NCBI RefSeq assembly: GCF_013408555.1
Contig: NZ_JACBZN010000001.1
Coordinates: 2,976,001 to 3,040,000 of the forward strand
Length of the DNA stretch: 64,000 nt
Source: Aeromicrobium tamlense
GTDB lineage: Bacteria > Actinomycetota > Actinomycetes > Propionibacteriales > Nocardioidaceae
Direction: 5' to 3'
Shown here: positions 54,713 to 64,000 of the stretch, piece by piece
Layout: every line of letters begins with the position of its first letter
How positions within the stretch are numbered: the first letter of the stretch is position 1
Program-made: the position numbers and the translations under genes
Notes under the pieces: model-generated
Seen by the model: only the letters and a program-made list of their open reading frames with translations
Database searches by the model: none
Told to the model about the DNA's origin: nothing

Positions 54713-55288
54713 TCAGAAGGGAGGCTCGTCGCTGGAGCCGGATCCGCCGCCCCAGGGGTCGTTGCCCCCGGAAGGCGCCTGCGGCGCCGAGGGCTGGGCC
54801 CACGCGCTCGCATCGGACTGCTGACCGGGCTGCTGGCCACCGAAGCCGCCGGAGTTGCCACCGGCGTTGCCGCCGAAGCCTCCGGAGTTGCCCCCGCCGA
54901 AGCCGCCCTGGCCACCGCCGCCACCCGACGTGCGGGTGACCTGTGCGGTGGCGTTGCGCAGCGACGGGCCGACCTCGTCGACCGTCATCTCGACGCTCGT
55001 GCCGCGGCCGCCGTCCTGGCGCTCGTACTCACGGACCTTCAGGGCGCCGGTCACGATGACGCGGGTGCCCTTGGTCAGCGAGCCGGCGACGTTCTCGGCC
55101 AGCTGGCGCCAGGCCGAGCAGCGGATGAACAGCGTGTCGCCGTCCTTCCACTCGTTCGTCTGACGGTCGAACGTGCGCGCGGTGGACGCGACGGTGAAGT
55201 CGGCGACGGCCGCGCCCGACGGCGTGAACCGCAGTTCGGGATCGCGGGTCAGGTTGCCGACGAGGGTGATGGTGGTTTCGCCTGCCAT
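54713..55288 (-). CDS. ssb: Single-stranded DNA-binding protein
   Basis: A 191-residue SSB. The OB fold occupies about 1-110 ([20 protein letters not shown], then [20 protein letters not shown]). A long flexible tail of Gly, Asn and Gln follows ([17 protein letters not shown]), and the acidic tip DEPPF recruits replication and repair proteins. This is the main chromosomal SSB type of actinobacteria, encoded between rpsF and rpsR. The repeated Gly-Gly-Asn text makes the DNA at 54810-54930 imperfectly repetitive. Confidence 0.97.
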   Translation of the reverse strand: MAGETTITLVGNLTRDPELRFTPSGAAVADFTVASTARTFDRQTNEWKDGDTLFIRCSAWRQLAENVAGSLTKGTRVIVTGALKVREYERQDGGRGTSVEMTVDEVGPSLRNATAQVTRTSGGGGGQGGFGGGNSGGFGGNAGGNSGGFGGQQPGQQSDASAWAQPSAPQAPSGGNDPWGGGSGSSDEPPF

Positions 55289-55364
55289 GGATCAGCCTTC
55301 TCTCGAGGTGCTCTTCGCGACGAGTCTGTCGGATTCGGGAGACGGAATCACTCCGTCCACAGAA

Positions 55365-55664
55365 TCACTTCGCGTCGGGACGCGTGACCTTCGTGCGGAC
55401 GACGGACTCGTTCAGCGAGAGCTGGCGATCCAGCTCCTTGACCGAGTCGGGACCGGCGGACAGACCGATGACGGCGTAGATGCCCTCGGACTTCTTGTTG
55501 ATCTCGTAGGCAAGACGGCGCTTGCCCCAGACGTCGATGTTGTCGACCGAGCCACCGTCGGCGACGATCGTGTTGTTGAGGTAGGTCGAGAGGCTCTTCT
55601 CGACGGAACGCTCATCGATGTCGGCATCGAGGATGACCATGACTTCGTACTTGCGCAGTGCCAC
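55365..55664 (-). CDS. rpsF: 30S ribosomal protein S6
   Basis: A 99-residue S6. It shows [20 protein letters not shown] at the start, then [20 protein letters not shown] and [20 protein letters not shown], and the end [15 protein letters not shown]. It pairs with S18 on the small subunit. GTG 55664 is chosen because AAGGAG lies 8 bases before it; a longer reading to 55739 lacks support and does not resemble S6. It leads the rpsF-ssb-rpsR-rplI operon. The 122-base upstream gap should hold the promoter and leader, including a small TGACGG-N-CCGTCA hairpin. Confidence 0.96.
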   Translation of the reverse strand: MALRKYEVMVILDADIDERSVEKSLSTYLNNTIVADGGSVDNIDVWGKRRLAYEINKKSEGIYAVIGLSAGPDSVKELDRQLSLNESVVRTKVTRPDAK

Positions 55665-55786
55665 TGCGGGTTCTCCTTTGGACTGAGCGGTGACGGGCTT
55701 TCCGTCACAGGAGGGTGTCGCCTCGAACGGCAACCTCACGAGTCTAGCAGCGGGCCGTCGTTCCGGACGAATCCGCCGATGCCCGG

Positions 55787-58345
55787 CTACTCGCCCGTGA
55801 TCGCGCGCAGCACGTCGAGCCGCGCCGCGCGCCGGGCGGGCAGCACCGCGGCGAGCACGCCCACGAACGCCGAGACCACGACGAACACGGCGAGCGAGCC
55901 CGCCGGGATCGCGAGGTCGCTGATGCCGTCGTCGGCGAAGGAGCGCTGCAGCGCGACCCCGAACAGCAGGCCCGCCCCGATGCCCAGCACGGCGCCGAGG
56001 ATCGCGATGGCGACCGACTCCAGGCGCACCATCCGACGCAGCTGCGGCCGGGTGAGACCGACCGCGCGCAGCAGGCCGATCTCGCGGGTGCGCTCGATGA
56101 CGCTCAGCGCGAGCGTGTTCACGATGCCCAGCACCGCGATCACGATGGCCAGGCCCAGGAGCGCGTAGATGAGGTAGAGCAGCGTGTTCACCTGGGCCCG
56201 CTGCGCCTCGGCGTAGCTCTCCTTGTCCTGCACGACGATCGTGGGGTTGTCGCCGACGGCGCGCTCGAGGTTCGCGCGCACCGTGCCCGTGCCGGTGCCG
56301 GGGGCGGCGTTGACTGCAAGCGTGGTGTCGCCGCGCTGGATGCCGGCGGTGGTGACCGTGGACAGCGGCACTACCGCCTGCCCGACGATGTTGCTGTCGG
56401 CGAAGACGCCCGTGACCGTGGCCGGCACCTTGCCGGTGGTGAACGAGAGCTCGACCGTGTCGCCGGTGGTCTTGCCGAGGGACTCGGCCAGCGACTCGCT
56501 CAGCGCGATCGTGTCGTCTGCGGCGGGTGCCTGACCGGAGACGTAGTCGAGGTCGAAGACCTCGCCGAACCGCGCCGGGTCGGTGGCCGACCCGAACACC
56601 TGGCTGCCGTCGGCGCGGAACACGATCGCCTGGACCGGCGACACGGCGGCGACGCCCGGGACCTCGCTGACGCTCTTCGAGATGCCCGGCGAGAAGGCCT
56701 GACCGCTGACGTTCTGGATGACGAAGTCCGCCGAGAACTCGCGCTCGACCCCGGCGTCGATCGACTTATTGATGGAGGCGCCCAGGATCGACATCGTCGT
56801 GACCAGCGCGAGGCCGATCATGAGGGCGGAGGCGGTGGCGGCCGTGCGACGCGGGTTGCGGCGCGCGTTCTGGGCCGCGAGCAGGCCCACCGAGCGGTAG
56901 ACCGTGCGGTAGAGCGCGCCGAAGACCGCGAGCACGGGCGTGGCGATGATCGGGCTGCCCAGCGCCACGGCCATCAGCACGCCGAAGATGCCGGCGCCCA
57001 CCCAGATGATCGGTCGCGGCACGTCGAGCCACGACCCGGCGGCCATCGCGCCGGCACCGACGAGGCCGAACAGCAGCGCGATCACGAGGCGCCAGCGCAG
57101 CGAGGACTCCGGCATCGCGACCTCGTCGCGCATCGCGGCCACCGGCGGGACCCGCGCGGCACGCCGGGCGGGGATCCACGCCGCGAGCATCGTCACCAGC
57201 ACGCCCACGACGTAGGACAGCACGACGGTGCGCAGGCGGAAGACCAACGACGTGCCCGACAGGTCGAGGCCGAAGTTGCTGAACAGCACCTTCAGCAGCA
57301 TCGCCAGGCCGAAGCCCAGCGCCAGGCCGAGCGTGGACCCGATGACGCCGATGACGAAGGCCTCGGTGAGCACCGAGCGGCTGACCTGGCGGCGCGAGGC
57401 ACCGAGGGCCCGCAGCAGCGCGAGCTCGCGGCTGCGCTGGGCCACCAGGATCGAGAACGTGTTGACGATGAGGAACGTGCCCACCACGAGCGCGATCCCG
57501 GCGAAGACCAGCAGGAACGTGTTGAGGAAGCCGAGCAGCTGGTCGAAGAGGTCCTTGGACTCCTCGGCGACGGCGTCGCCCGTGACCGCCTCGGTCCCCT
57601 CGGGGATGACCTTCGCGACCTCGTCGGCGACCTGCTGCTGCGTCGCGCCGGGTGCGGCCTCGACCTGGATGACGCTGTACGCGTCCTCTCCGCCGAGGAA
57701 GTACTGCTGCGCGCTCGCGTCGTCGAACATCACGAGGGTCGCGCCGGCGAGTCCACCGGAGGTGAAGTCGAAGAGGCCGACGAGCTTGGCCTTGAGGATC
57801 GGCGGGTCCGCCGGCAGCGCGATCTTGACAGTGTCGCCGACCCGGTAGCCCGCGACCTCGGCCGAGCGCGTGTCGAGCGCGACCTCGCCCTCCGCCGCCG
57901 GGGGACGGCCGCGCTCCCAGCTCAGCATCTGCTGGCCTGCGGCGTTGGGGATCGGGTCGGCAGGCCCGGCGTTGAGTGCGATCGTCGGGGCGCCGGTGCC
58001 GCCGAGCAGCTTGTTGTTCTTCTTCACCACGAAGAGGCCACCGCCGTTGACGGCACCCTCGGCACGCGCCACGTCGGGCAGTGCCGCGACATCGTCCACG
58101 ACGGAAGCCGGGATCGTGCGCGCCTCGCGGTTGACGCTCATCGCGATGGCGTCGCCGTCTCCGGTGACCGGCCGCACGGCGACGTCGGTGACCGTGCCGT
58201 ACGCGATCTGGTCGAAGCTCCGGCCGATCGTGTCGGTGAACACCAGCGAGCCGGACAGGAACGCGATCCCCAGCACGATCGCGAAGGCGCTCAGGAGCAG
58301 GCGGACCTTGCGGGCGACGAGGTTGCGCCAGGTGACCCGTCGCAC
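55787..58345 (-). CDS. FtsX/MacB-like ABC transporter permease (two FtsX domains)
   Basis: An 852-residue membrane protein with ten hydrophobic segments arranged as 1+3 | 2+1+3. An N-terminal anchor ([21 protein letters not shown]) precedes a large outer domain (about 40-260). Two FtsX cores are visible, at about 270-400 ([20 protein letters not shown], then [19 protein letters not shown]) and about 730-850 ([20 protein letters not shown]). This actinobacterial form combines both halves in one chain. It works with the ATPase gene 1 base upstream, usually in lipoprotein, peptide or cell-wall hydrolase handling rather than solute uptake. Confidence 0.93.
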   Translation of the reverse strand: MRRVTWRNLVARKVRLLLSAFAIVLGIAFLSGSLVFTDTIGRSFDQIAYGTVTDVAVRPVTGDGDAIAMSVNREARTIPASVVDDVAALPDVARAEGAVNGGGLFVVKKNNKLLGGTGAPTIALNAGPADPIPNAAGQQMLSWERGRPPAAEGEVALDTRSAEVAGYRVGDTVKIALPADPPILKAKLVGLFDFTSGGLAGATLVMFDDASAQQYFLGGEDAYSVIQVEAAPGATQQQVADEVAKVIPEGTEAVTGDAVAEESKDLFDQLLGFLNTFLLVFAGIALVVGTFLIVNTFSILVAQRSRELALLRALGASRRQVSRSVLTEAFVIGVIGSTLGLALGFGLAMLLKVLFSNFGLDLSGTSLVFRLRTVVLSYVVGVLVTMLAAWIPARRAARVPPVAAMRDEVAMPESSLRWRLVIALLFGLVGAGAMAAGSWLDVPRPIIWVGAGIFGVLMAVALGSPIIATPVLAVFGALYRTVYRSVGLLAAQNARRNPRRTAATASALMIGLALVTTMSILGASINKSIDAGVEREFSADFVIQNVSGQAFSPGISKSVSEVPGVAAVSPVQAIVFRADGSQVFGSATDPARFGEVFDLDYVSGQAPAADDTIALSESLAESLGKTTGDTVELSFTTGKVPATVTGVFADSNIVGQAVVPLSTVTTAGIQRGDTTLAVNAAPGTGTGTVRANLERAVGDNPTIVVQDKESYAEAQRAQVNTLLYLIYALLGLAIVIAVLGIVNTLALSVIERTREIGLLRAVGLTRPQLRRMVRLESVAIAILGAVLGIGAGLLFGVALQRSFADDGISDLAIPAGSLAVFVVVSAFVGVLAAVLPARRAARLDVLRAITGE

Positions 58346-58346
58346 G

Positions 58347-59090
58347 TCACGCGCCGATCCGGCGCTGCACCGCGCTCATGCGCTCGAGGACCTTCTCGGC
58401 GGTGGGCTCGCGCAGCTCGGACACGACGCGGCCGTCGGCGAGGTAGACGACCCGGTCGGTGTAGCTCGCGGCGTGGGGGTCGTGCGTGACCATGACGATC
58501 GTCTGGCCGAACTCGTCCACGCTGCGGCGCAGGAACGAGAGGACCTCGGCGCCCGAGGTGGAGTCGAGGTTGCCGGTGGGCTCGTCGGCGAACACGATCG
58601 ACGGCCGACTGACCAGCGCCCGCGCGCACGCGACGCGCTGCTGCTGCCCGCCCGACATCTCGTTCGGGCGGTGCTTGAGGCGGTCGGCGAGGCCGACGGC
58701 GTCGATGACGTTGCGGTACCAGGTGGGGTCGGGCTTGCGGTTCGCGATCGACAGCGGCAGCAGGATGTTCTCCTCGGCCGTGAGGGTGGGCACGAGGTTG
58801 AACGCCTGGAAGACGAACCCGATCTTCTCGCGGCGCATCACCGTGAGCGCCTTGTCGTCGAGCTTGGCCAGGGTGGTGGGGCCGATCGTGACCCGGCCGG
58901 AGTCGGGGGTGTCCAGCGCGGCCATGCAGTGCATGAGCGTGGACTTGCCCGAGCCGGACGGTCCCATCACGGCGGTGAACTCGCCCTCGTAGATCTCGAG
59001 CGAGACGCCGTCCAGCGCTCGGACCTGGGCGTCGCCCTTGCCGTAGGTCTTCGTGAGCTCGTGCGCGTGCGCCGCGACGGTCTTCTCCAT
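58347..59090 (-). CDS. ABC transporter ATP-binding protein, MacB/LolD type
   Basis: A 247-residue ATPase. AHELTKTYGKGDAQVRALDG opens the domain. Walker A GPSGSGKSTLMHCMAALD, IGFVFQAFNLVPTLTAEENI (Q-loop), signature MSGGQQQRVACARAL, Walker B PSIVFADEPTGNLDS and MVTHDPHAASYTDRVVYLAD are all present; the FADEPTGNLDS text is typical of the LolD/MacB class that serves FtsX permeases. ATG 59090 is used; a longer frame to 59126 is possible but adds only a short tail. Its stop lies 1 base before the permease start, so the two form an operon. Confidence 0.95.
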   Translation of the reverse strand: MEKTVAAHAHELTKTYGKGDAQVRALDGVSLEIYEGEFTAVMGPSGSGKSTLMHCMAALDTPDSGRVTIGPTTLAKLDDKALTVMRREKIGFVFQAFNLVPTLTAEENILLPLSIANRKPDPTWYRNVIDAVGLADRLKHRPNEMSGGQQQRVACARALVSRPSIVFADEPTGNLDSTSGAEVLSFLRRSVDEFGQTIVMVTHDPHAASYTDRVVYLADGRVVSELREPTAEKVLERMSAVQRRIGA

Positions 59091-59142
59091 GGCGGAGAGC
59101 CTAGGCGAGAAACGCCCAGAATCCATGCGGTGTCACTCAGAG

Positions 59143-60216
59143 TTACACGATGTGAGCAGAACCACCCCAGAGGTCGACCCGCGCATCGGCGTCGTGGCCG
59201 ACCAGCTCGTCGATCCTCTCGAGCTCCTCGGCGGTGAAGTCCGTGCTGCTCGCGGCGGCCACGTTCTCGTCGAGCTGGCGGGTGCTGGAGGCGCCGATCA
59301 GGGCTGACGTGGCCGCGCCCGGACGCAGCACCCAGGCGATCGCGAGCTGGGCCAGGGTCTGACCACGCTCGCGCGCCACGTCGGCCAGACCGCGCAGCCG
59401 GTCGCGGTTGCCCTCGACCACCGAGGCGTCGAACGACGACCGCCCCCCGGACCGCTCGACCGGCTCGTCGCCGAGGTAGCGGTCGGTGAGCAGGCCCTGC
59501 GCGAGCGGCGTGAAGGCGATCGAGCCCATGCCCGTGTCCTCCAGGGTGGCGAACAGCTCGTCCTCGACCCAGCGGTTGACCATCGAGTACGCGGGCTGGT
59601 GGATCACCAGCGGCGTGCCGAGGTCGGCCGCCACCTCGGCCGCGCGCCGCGTGCGCTCGGCCGAGTACGAGGAGATGCCCACGTAGAGGGCCTTGCCCTG
59701 GCGCACCGCGGTGTCGAGCGCGCCCACGGTCTCCTCGACGGGCGTGTCCGGATCGGCACGGTGCGAGTAGAAGATGTCGACGTGGTCGAGGCTCATCCGC
59801 TGCAGCGACGCGTCGAGGCTCGACAGCAGGTACTTGCGCGACCCGAGGAAGCCGTACGGGCCCGGCCACATGTCCCAGCCGGCCTTCGTGGAGATGACGA
59901 GCTCGTCGCGGTAGGGCGCGAAGTCACCGCGCATCATGCGGCCGAAGTTCTCCTCGGCGGAGCCGTAGGGCGGGCCGTAGTTGTTGGCCAGGTCGAAGTG
60001 CGAGATGCCGAGGTCGAACGCGTGGCGCAGCACCTCGCGCTGGGTGTCGAACGTGCGGTTGTCGCCGAAGTTCCACCACAGGCCGAGGCTGATCGGGGGC
60101 AGCAGCAGGCCCGACCGGCCCACGCGGCGGTACTCCAGGCCCTGGTAGCGGTCGGCGTCGGCCTGCCACGGCTGATGGGTCTCGGGAACGCGGTTGCGGG
60201 TCCAGTCGGTGCTCAT
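59143..60216 (-). CDS. Aldo/keto reductase, YghZ (L-glyceraldehyde-3-phosphate reductase) type
   Basis: A 357-residue NADPH-dependent TIM-barrel enzyme. It closely resembles E. coli YghZ: SLGLWWNFGDNRTFDTQREV, FDLGISHFDLANNYGPPYGS, DELVISTKAGWDMWPGPYGF, LDHVDIFYSHRADPDTPVEE and SVLIGAS-like SALIGASSTRQLDENV. The catalytic Tyr lies in NNYGPP and the Lys in STKAGW. YghZ reduces L-glyceraldehyde-3-phosphate and methylglyoxal. ATG 60216 has GGAG upstream; a longer frame to 60267 is not supported. Confidence 0.92.
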   Translation of the reverse strand: MSTDWTRNRVPETHQPWQADADRYQGLEYRRVGRSGLLLPPISLGLWWNFGDNRTFDTQREVLRHAFDLGISHFDLANNYGPPYGSAEENFGRMMRGDFAPYRDELVISTKAGWDMWPGPYGFLGSRKYLLSSLDASLQRMSLDHVDIFYSHRADPDTPVEETVGALDTAVRQGKALYVGISSYSAERTRRAAEVAADLGTPLVIHQPAYSMVNRWVEDELFATLEDTGMGSIAFTPLAQGLLTDRYLGDEPVERSGGRSSFDASVVEGNRDRLRGLADVARERGQTLAQLAIAWVLRPGAATSALIGASSTRQLDENVAAASSTDFTAEELERIDELVGHDADARVDLWGGSAHIV

Positions 60217-60278
60217 GGCTCCACCGTAGGGCGCGCCGCGGACACCGGCGACCGGCGCGGGAGCCAACCGTCCCGCGC

Positions 60279-61121
60279 TCAGGCCAGGCGAGTGATCTCG
60301 ACCTCGACGGCGGTGCTGAACTCACCGCTGGTGGAGTAGATGCCGCGCAGGTTCGGGTTGTCGTCGAAGTCGCGGCCGCGGGAGACCACGATGTGGCGCT
60401 CGCCCGGGGCCTCGCCGTGCGTGACGTCCCAGCCCACCCAGCGGCCGTCCCACCACTCGAGCCAGGCGTGCGGCTCGGACGCCACGGGAGCGTCGACCTC
60501 CGGGTCGGCCTCGGGGTGCACGTAGCCGGCCACGAAGCGCGCCGGGACCTGCGCGTGGCGGAGCGCGCCGATCGCGACGTGGGTGATGTCGTGCGTGACG
60601 CCCTTGCCGGACTCCCAGGTCTCCTCGGCGGTCGCGCTGACGTGGGTGGCCGCGACGAGGCGCTTGACGCGACCGCGGATCAGCTCGACGACCCGCTCCA
60701 CGTAGGCGCTCGGGGCGGCGGACTCGGCGCGGATCGCATCGAGCTCGGCCACGAGGGACTCGGCGGGGCGCACCTTGTCCTGCTGGTGCACGAACTCGCA
60801 GTACCGGTCGAGGGTGTTGGCGTCGAGAGCGTCCCAGCCGATCGACTCGCCGGGCTCGGCCGGGTCGGCGGTGTCGACCACCGACGTGGCCACGACGGTG
60901 AGCTCGTCGTGCGGGTCGGTCACCTCGAACGCGGTGACCGTGGCGCCCCAGTAGTCGCGGTACTCCTGCGACCACGCGGTCGGCGCGATCTCCAGGCGCG
61001 TGCGGCGGACGTACTGGTCGGCGGTGGTCTGCGGCGTCAGGCGGGCCTCGCTGTACGAGGCCACCGTCGGCTCGGAGTAGGTGTAGGTCGTCGCGTGACG
61101 CACCCGCATACGCATGCTCAC
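60279..61121 (-). CDS. Transglutaminase-fold protein lacking the catalytic Cys
   Basis: A 280-residue protein of the transglutaminase-like superfamily. An N-terminal beta domain (TTYTYSEPTVASYSEARLTP) precedes the core. The core shows ESGKGVTHDITHVAIGALRH, where active relatives have GVCQDxAH, so Thr replaces the Cys. The His (SEPHAWLEWW) and Asp (VGWDVTHGE) of the triad remain. Such proteins accompany ATP-grasp and alpha-E proteins in a widespread cluster that may make or cut a peptide tag. The GTG at 61121 is preferred (GAGG 7 bases upstream); ATG 61115 and 61109 are alternatives. It follows the alpha-E gene by 31 bases. Confidence 0.82.
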   Translation of the reverse strand: MSMRMRVRHATTYTYSEPTVASYSEARLTPQTTADQYVRRTRLEIAPTAWSQEYRDYWGATVTAFEVTDPHDELTVVATSVVDTADPAEPGESIGWDALDANTLDRYCEFVHQQDKVRPAESLVAELDAIRAESAAPSAYVERVVELIRGRVKRLVAATHVSATAEETWESGKGVTHDITHVAIGALRHAQVPARFVAGYVHPEADPEVDAPVASEPHAWLEWWDGRWVGWDVTHGEAPGERHIVVSRGRDFDDNPNLRGIYSTSGEFSTAVEVEITRLA

Positions 61122-61152
61122 GCCGCCACCTCGTTCACTCGCTGACGCTCGC

Positions 61153-62079
61153 TCACAGTGACACCCTCCCCGTCCAGCTGTGCCAGTCCTCCTGCGCGAA
61201 GTACCGCGCCGTGATCGCGTCGCTCGCGGCGGCACAGGCGCGCTGCAGGCGCTCCATCTCGAACGGCATCGTCTCGAGGATCTCGTTCAGGGGGCGGTAC
61301 TCGATCTCGGTGCGCGCCCGGCCCAGCAGCCGCAGGCCCTCGTCGGAGAAGCCCGCGCGACGGCCGGCGACGTCGAGCCGGGTCAGCGCCCGCTCGGCCT
61401 CGCTCAGGCTCGACACGATCGAGCGCGGGAACCACCGGTCGAGCAGCAGGTACTCGGCGGCGGCGGTGTCGCGCTCGATGCCGCGGTAGGTCCGCAGGAA
61501 GCTCTCGTAGCCGCCGCAGGCGCGCAGCGTGTTCTGCCACGCGATCCCCGAGGCGCCGGCGCTGGCCGCGGTGGACAGCAGCCGGGCGGTCATGTCGGTG
61601 CGCTCGATGCTGCGGCCCAGGACGTAGAAGTACCAGCCCTGGTCGCGCGGCATGGAGTCGTCGGCGGTGCCCGAGATCATCGCGGTGCGGCGACGCACCC
61701 AGTTGAACATCTCCACCGGGCGCATCGACGTGGCGGCCGGGACGCCCTGCCACGTGGTGTTGATCGCCGACCAGACGTCGGTGGAGAGGGTCTCGCGGGC
61801 GCTGCGGGCGGCCTCGCGCATCGAGCCGATCACCGAGGCGATCGCGCTCGGCGACTTCTGGTCGTAGGCCAGCAGGTCGAGCATCGACCAACGGTTGGGC
61901 ACGCCCTCGAAGTCCTCGATGCCCATGACGGCGAACAGCTGCTGGCAGCTGGTGACCTCGTCGGTGGCGGGGTCCTCCACGAGCATCTGCATCTGCACGT
62001 CGAGCAGGCGCGCGGTGTCGTCGGCTCGCTCCAGGTAGCGGCCGATCCAGAAGAGCGACTCGGCGATGCGGCTGAGCAT
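61153..62079 (-). CDS. Alpha-E domain protein
   Basis: A 308-residue all-helical protein. MLSRIAESLFWIGRYLERAD, DTARLLDVQ at the start and DQGWYFYVLGRSIERTDMTA in the middle are the repeated alpha-E motif (two similar helical halves). Such proteins occur next to circularly permuted ATP-grasp ligases and transglutaminase-like proteins and are thought to help form or hold a peptide-like product. The start shares one base with the ATP-grasp stop (TGATG). The transglutaminase-like gene follows, so the three form one operon. Confidence 0.93.
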   Translation of the reverse strand: MLSRIAESLFWIGRYLERADDTARLLDVQMQMLVEDPATDEVTSCQQLFAVMGIEDFEGVPNRWSMLDLLAYDQKSPSAIASVIGSMREAARSARETLSTDVWSAINTTWQGVPAATSMRPVEMFNWVRRRTAMISGTADDSMPRDQGWYFYVLGRSIERTDMTARLLSTAASAGASGIAWQNTLRACGGYESFLRTYRGIERDTAAAEYLLLDRWFPRSIVSSLSEAERALTRLDVAGRRAGFSDEGLRLLGRARTEIEYRPLNEILETMPFEMERLQRACAAASDAITARYFAQEDWHSWTGRVSL

Positions 62080-63608
62080 CAGGCCTCCCCCCTCAGCGGA
62101 GCGGTGATCGGTGCCATGGTCTGCGTGCTGGTGACGGGGTCGAGGTCGTCGTCGGGCTCCTCGATCGGCTCGGTGGGCCGGGCCAGCACCCACGTGTCCT
62201 TCGAGCCGCCGCCGCGGCTGGAGTTCACGATCAGCTCGCCCTCGGGAAGCGCCACGCGGGTGAGGCCGCCGGGCAGGACCCACACGTCGTCGCCGTCGTT
62301 GACCGCGAACGGGCGCAGGTCGACGTGACGCGGACGGATGCCGTCCTCCACGAGCGTGGGCACGGTGGACAGCGAGATCACCGGCTGGGCGATCCAGTCG
62401 CGCGGCGCCGCGATGACCTTGGCGCGCAGCTCGTCGAGCTCCTCGCCGGTGGCCGACGGGCCGATCACGATGCCCTTGCCGCCCGAGCCGTCGACCGGCT
62501 TGAGCACGAGCTCGTCGAGGCGGTCGAGCACCTCCTCGCGCTGTTCGGCGTCGCCGCAGCGCCACGTGTCGACGTTGCGCAGGATCGGCTCCTCGTGCAG
62601 GTAGTACCGGATCAGGTCGGGCACGTAGGTGTAGAGCAGCTTGTCGTCGGCGACGCCGTTGCCGACCGCGTTGGCGATCGTCACGTTGCCGGCGCGCGCG
62701 GCGTTGATGAGGCCGGGGACGCCCAGCGCGGAGTCGGCGCGGAACGACAGCGGGTCGAGGAAGTCGTCGTCGATGCGGCGGTAGATGACGTGCACCGGCG
62801 CGAGGCCGTCGGTGGTGCGCATCATGACGCGGCCGCCGTGGCACACCAGGTCGCGGCCCTCGACGAGCTCGACGCCCATCGTGCGCGCCAGCAGCGTGTG
62901 CTCGAAGTACGCGGAGTTGTAGACGCCGGGGGTCAGGACGACGACGGTCGGGTCGCTCACGCCGGCGGGCGCCGCGGCGCGCAGGGCCGAGAGCAGCTGG
63001 CGCGAGTAGCGCGCGACGGGCCGGATGCGGTGGTCGGCGAAGACCTCGGGCAGGCCGCTGGACATCGCACGGCGGTTGGTCATGACGTAGGAGACGCCCG
63101 ACGGCACGCGCGCGTTGTCCTCCAGCACGCGGAAGTCGCCGTTCCCATCGCGGATCAGGTCGATGCCCGAGACGTGGATCCGCACGCCGTTCGCGGGGTC
63201 GATGCCGGCGACGACGCGGTGGTAGTGGCTCGAGGTCACGACGGTCTCGCGCGGGACGACGCCGTCGCGGAAGAGCTCTCCGGCGCCGTACGCGTCGGCC
63301 AGGAACGCCTCGAGCGCCTTGACCCGCTGCTTGACGCCGGCCTCGACCTCGTCCCAGGCGTCGGCCTCGATGATGCGCGGCACGATGTCGAGCGGGAAGG
63401 GTCGCTCCTCGCCCGCGACGCCGAACGTGATGCCCTGCTCGAGGTAGGACGAGGCGAGCCCGTCGGCCCGCTGACGGACCTCCTCGGGCGGCATCTTGCC
63501 GAAGGCCGCGTGCACGGCGGTGTAGAGGTCGCGGACGCCCGACTCGCCGTACATCTCGTCGTAGCCCGCGACGGGTCCGTATCCCTCGAACAGCTGCGCC
63601 TCGGTCAC
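62079..63608 (-). CDS. Circularly permuted ATP-grasp (type 2) protein
   Basis: A 509-residue predicted peptide ligase. The N-terminal region has GYGPVAGYDEMYGESGVRDL, then ERPFPLDIVPRIIEADAWDE. The ATP-grasp parts show RNVDTWRCGDAEQREEVLDR, VLKPVDGSGGKGIVIGP (Gly-rich loop with the ATP Lys) and RDWIAQPVISLSTVPTL. The family (CP_ATPgrasp_2) probably makes amide bonds with amino acids. The GTG start at 63608 diverges from an HNH endonuclease with about 100 bases between. It leads the operon with the alpha-E and transglutaminase-like genes. Confidence 0.93.
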   Translation of the reverse strand: MTEAQLFEGYGPVAGYDEMYGESGVRDLYTAVHAAFGKMPPEEVRQRADGLASSYLEQGITFGVAGEERPFPLDIVPRIIEADAWDEVEAGVKQRVKALEAFLADAYGAGELFRDGVVPRETVVTSSHYHRVVAGIDPANGVRIHVSGIDLIRDGNGDFRVLEDNARVPSGVSYVMTNRRAMSSGLPEVFADHRIRPVARYSRQLLSALRAAAPAGVSDPTVVVLTPGVYNSAYFEHTLLARTMGVELVEGRDLVCHGGRVMMRTTDGLAPVHVIYRRIDDDFLDPLSFRADSALGVPGLINAARAGNVTIANAVGNGVADDKLLYTYVPDLIRYYLHEEPILRNVDTWRCGDAEQREEVLDRLDELVLKPVDGSGGKGIVIGPSATGEELDELRAKVIAAPRDWIAQPVISLSTVPTLVEDGIRPRHVDLRPFAVNDGDDVWVLPGGLTRVALPEGELIVNSSRGGGSKDTWVLARPTEPIEEPDDDLDPVTSTQTMAPITAPLRGEA

Positions 63609-63710
63609 GAGACCACCTTAGGGGCGGTTTGTCACTTGCACGTTTCGGCGAGCGTTCACCCCGGAATGACCGCGTTCTGGTTACGCTTCGTAGCGGAAAG
63701 GGGCGCGCCC

Positions 63711-64000
63711 ATGACCGCTGGTGACGTCTTGGTGCTCAACGCGAGCTACGAACCTCTGCAGCGCGTGTCGCTGCGCCACGCGATCAAGATGCTGGTGCGC
63801 GAGGTGGCGGTCATCGAGGAGGCGGCCGACGACTCGTTCGGCCCCTTCCCCCGGCCCCGGGTGCTGCGCCTGGTCCGCTACGTCGTCGCGCGGTGGATGC
63901 ACCGCCGCTCGCACCTGTGCACGAAGAGCGCCATCAAGGCCCGCGACCGCTCGTGCGCCTACTGCGGCGGCCTGGCCGAGACCGTCGACCACGTGATCCC
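63711..64000 (+). CDS. HNH endonuclease (3' truncated by the window)
   Basis: At least 96 residues are open to the right edge. MTAGDVLVLNASYEPLQRVS, then LRHAIKMLVREVAVIEE is the standard start of the actinobacterial HNH endonuclease family. The zinc/nuclease part has begun with SCAYCGG and the first catalytic His region VDHVI at the edge. The window cuts the end, so the second Cys pair and final His cannot be seen. ATG 63711 has GGAAAGGGG upstream. It diverges from the ATP-grasp operon. Confidence 0.88.
   Translation, partial: MTAGDVLVLNASYEPLQRVSLRHAIKMLVREVAVIEEAADDSFGPFPRPRVLRLVRYVVARWMHRRSHLCTKSAIKARDRSCAYCGGLAETVDHVI

Noticed and set aside
63625..63660. A stretch resembling GTCACTTCACG of the 88-bp family B element upstream of the HNH gene.
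   Set aside because: Only about ten bases match, there is no second arm or palindrome, and the setting is a divergent promoter. Chance is enough.

Overview
The window is high-GC DNA with dense, short-spaced genes, many GTG starts and frequent 1-4 bp stop/start overlaps. It looks chromosomal and comes from an actinobacterium. The gene set (mcr-type racemase, SCO4848-family membrane protein, class F sortase, cutinase, rpsF-ssb-rpsR-rplI near dnaB, ATP-grasp/alpha-E/transglutaminase cluster) suggests Propionibacteriales, perhaps Nocardioidaceae. That placement is inference. I see no rRNA, tRNA, CRISPR array, prophage or insertion sequence.

Layout. 0-3.8 kb: a minus-strand lipid operon (alpha-methylacyl-CoA racemase, acyl-CoA dehydrogenase, VOC protein) facing an alpha/beta hydrolase. 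3.9-6.3 kb: a polar amino-acid ABC importer. 6.4-13.4 kb: PadR regulator, small membrane protein, NTF2-like protein, dienoyl-CoA reductase, DUF1697, a coiled-coil membrane protein coupled to a SIRT4-like sirtuin, SerA and a thioesterase. 13.5-16.3 kb: a complete copper operon (csoR-copZ-copA) with its CsoR box inside the promoter spacer and a strong terminator. 16.3-20.6 kb: lipoprotein, YbaY-like protein, ABC exporter, and a 7TM-PAS protein with a degenerate GGDEF domain. 20.6-26.7 kb: a giant LAXTG-anchored surface protein made mainly of seven alternating A-B repeat pairs. 27-41 kb: GabD, a membrane alpha/beta hydrolase, DedA, an orphan lipoprotein, PatB, a TspO-like protein, a uridine kinase-like protein, a two-component system, MOSC protein, CobB-type sirtuin, inositol-phosphatase-like protein, GyrI-like protein and a PucR-type regulator. 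41-47.7 kb: a KstD-like flavoprotein, secreted SGNH protein, ChrA, cutinase, and a class F sortase beside its probable substrate. 47.8-55.7 kb: dnaB, MATE pump, a siderophore-interacting/peptide-binding pair, then rplI-rpsR-ssb-rpsF. 55.8-64 kb: a MacB/FtsX-type ABC system, aldo-keto reductase, transglutaminase-like/alpha-E/ATP-grasp cluster, and the start of an HNH endonuclease.

The least explained structure is in the spacers. An 88-bp element occurs twice (30074-30161 and 51421-51508, 86/88 identical). Each copy sits between convergent genes, supplies the minus-strand gene's stop codon, and can form three mutually exclusive hairpins. A second palindromic family of about 70-90 bp occurs three times (3766-3854, 37774-37862, 42950-43018), two of them also between convergent genes. 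Other convergent pairs either overlap at their stops, nearly abut, or share a simple strong hairpin. Dispersed elements therefore seem to have taken over the role of bidirectional terminators here.

Other points worth a second look: a transglutaminase-fold protein with Thr at the usual catalytic Cys position; the GGDEF relic in the 7TM-PAS protein; a cluster of DnaA-box-like sequences upstream of dnaB; a perfect 18-bp dyad between the PucR-type regulator and the KstD-like gene; and a hairpin-rich spacer at 34765-35008.
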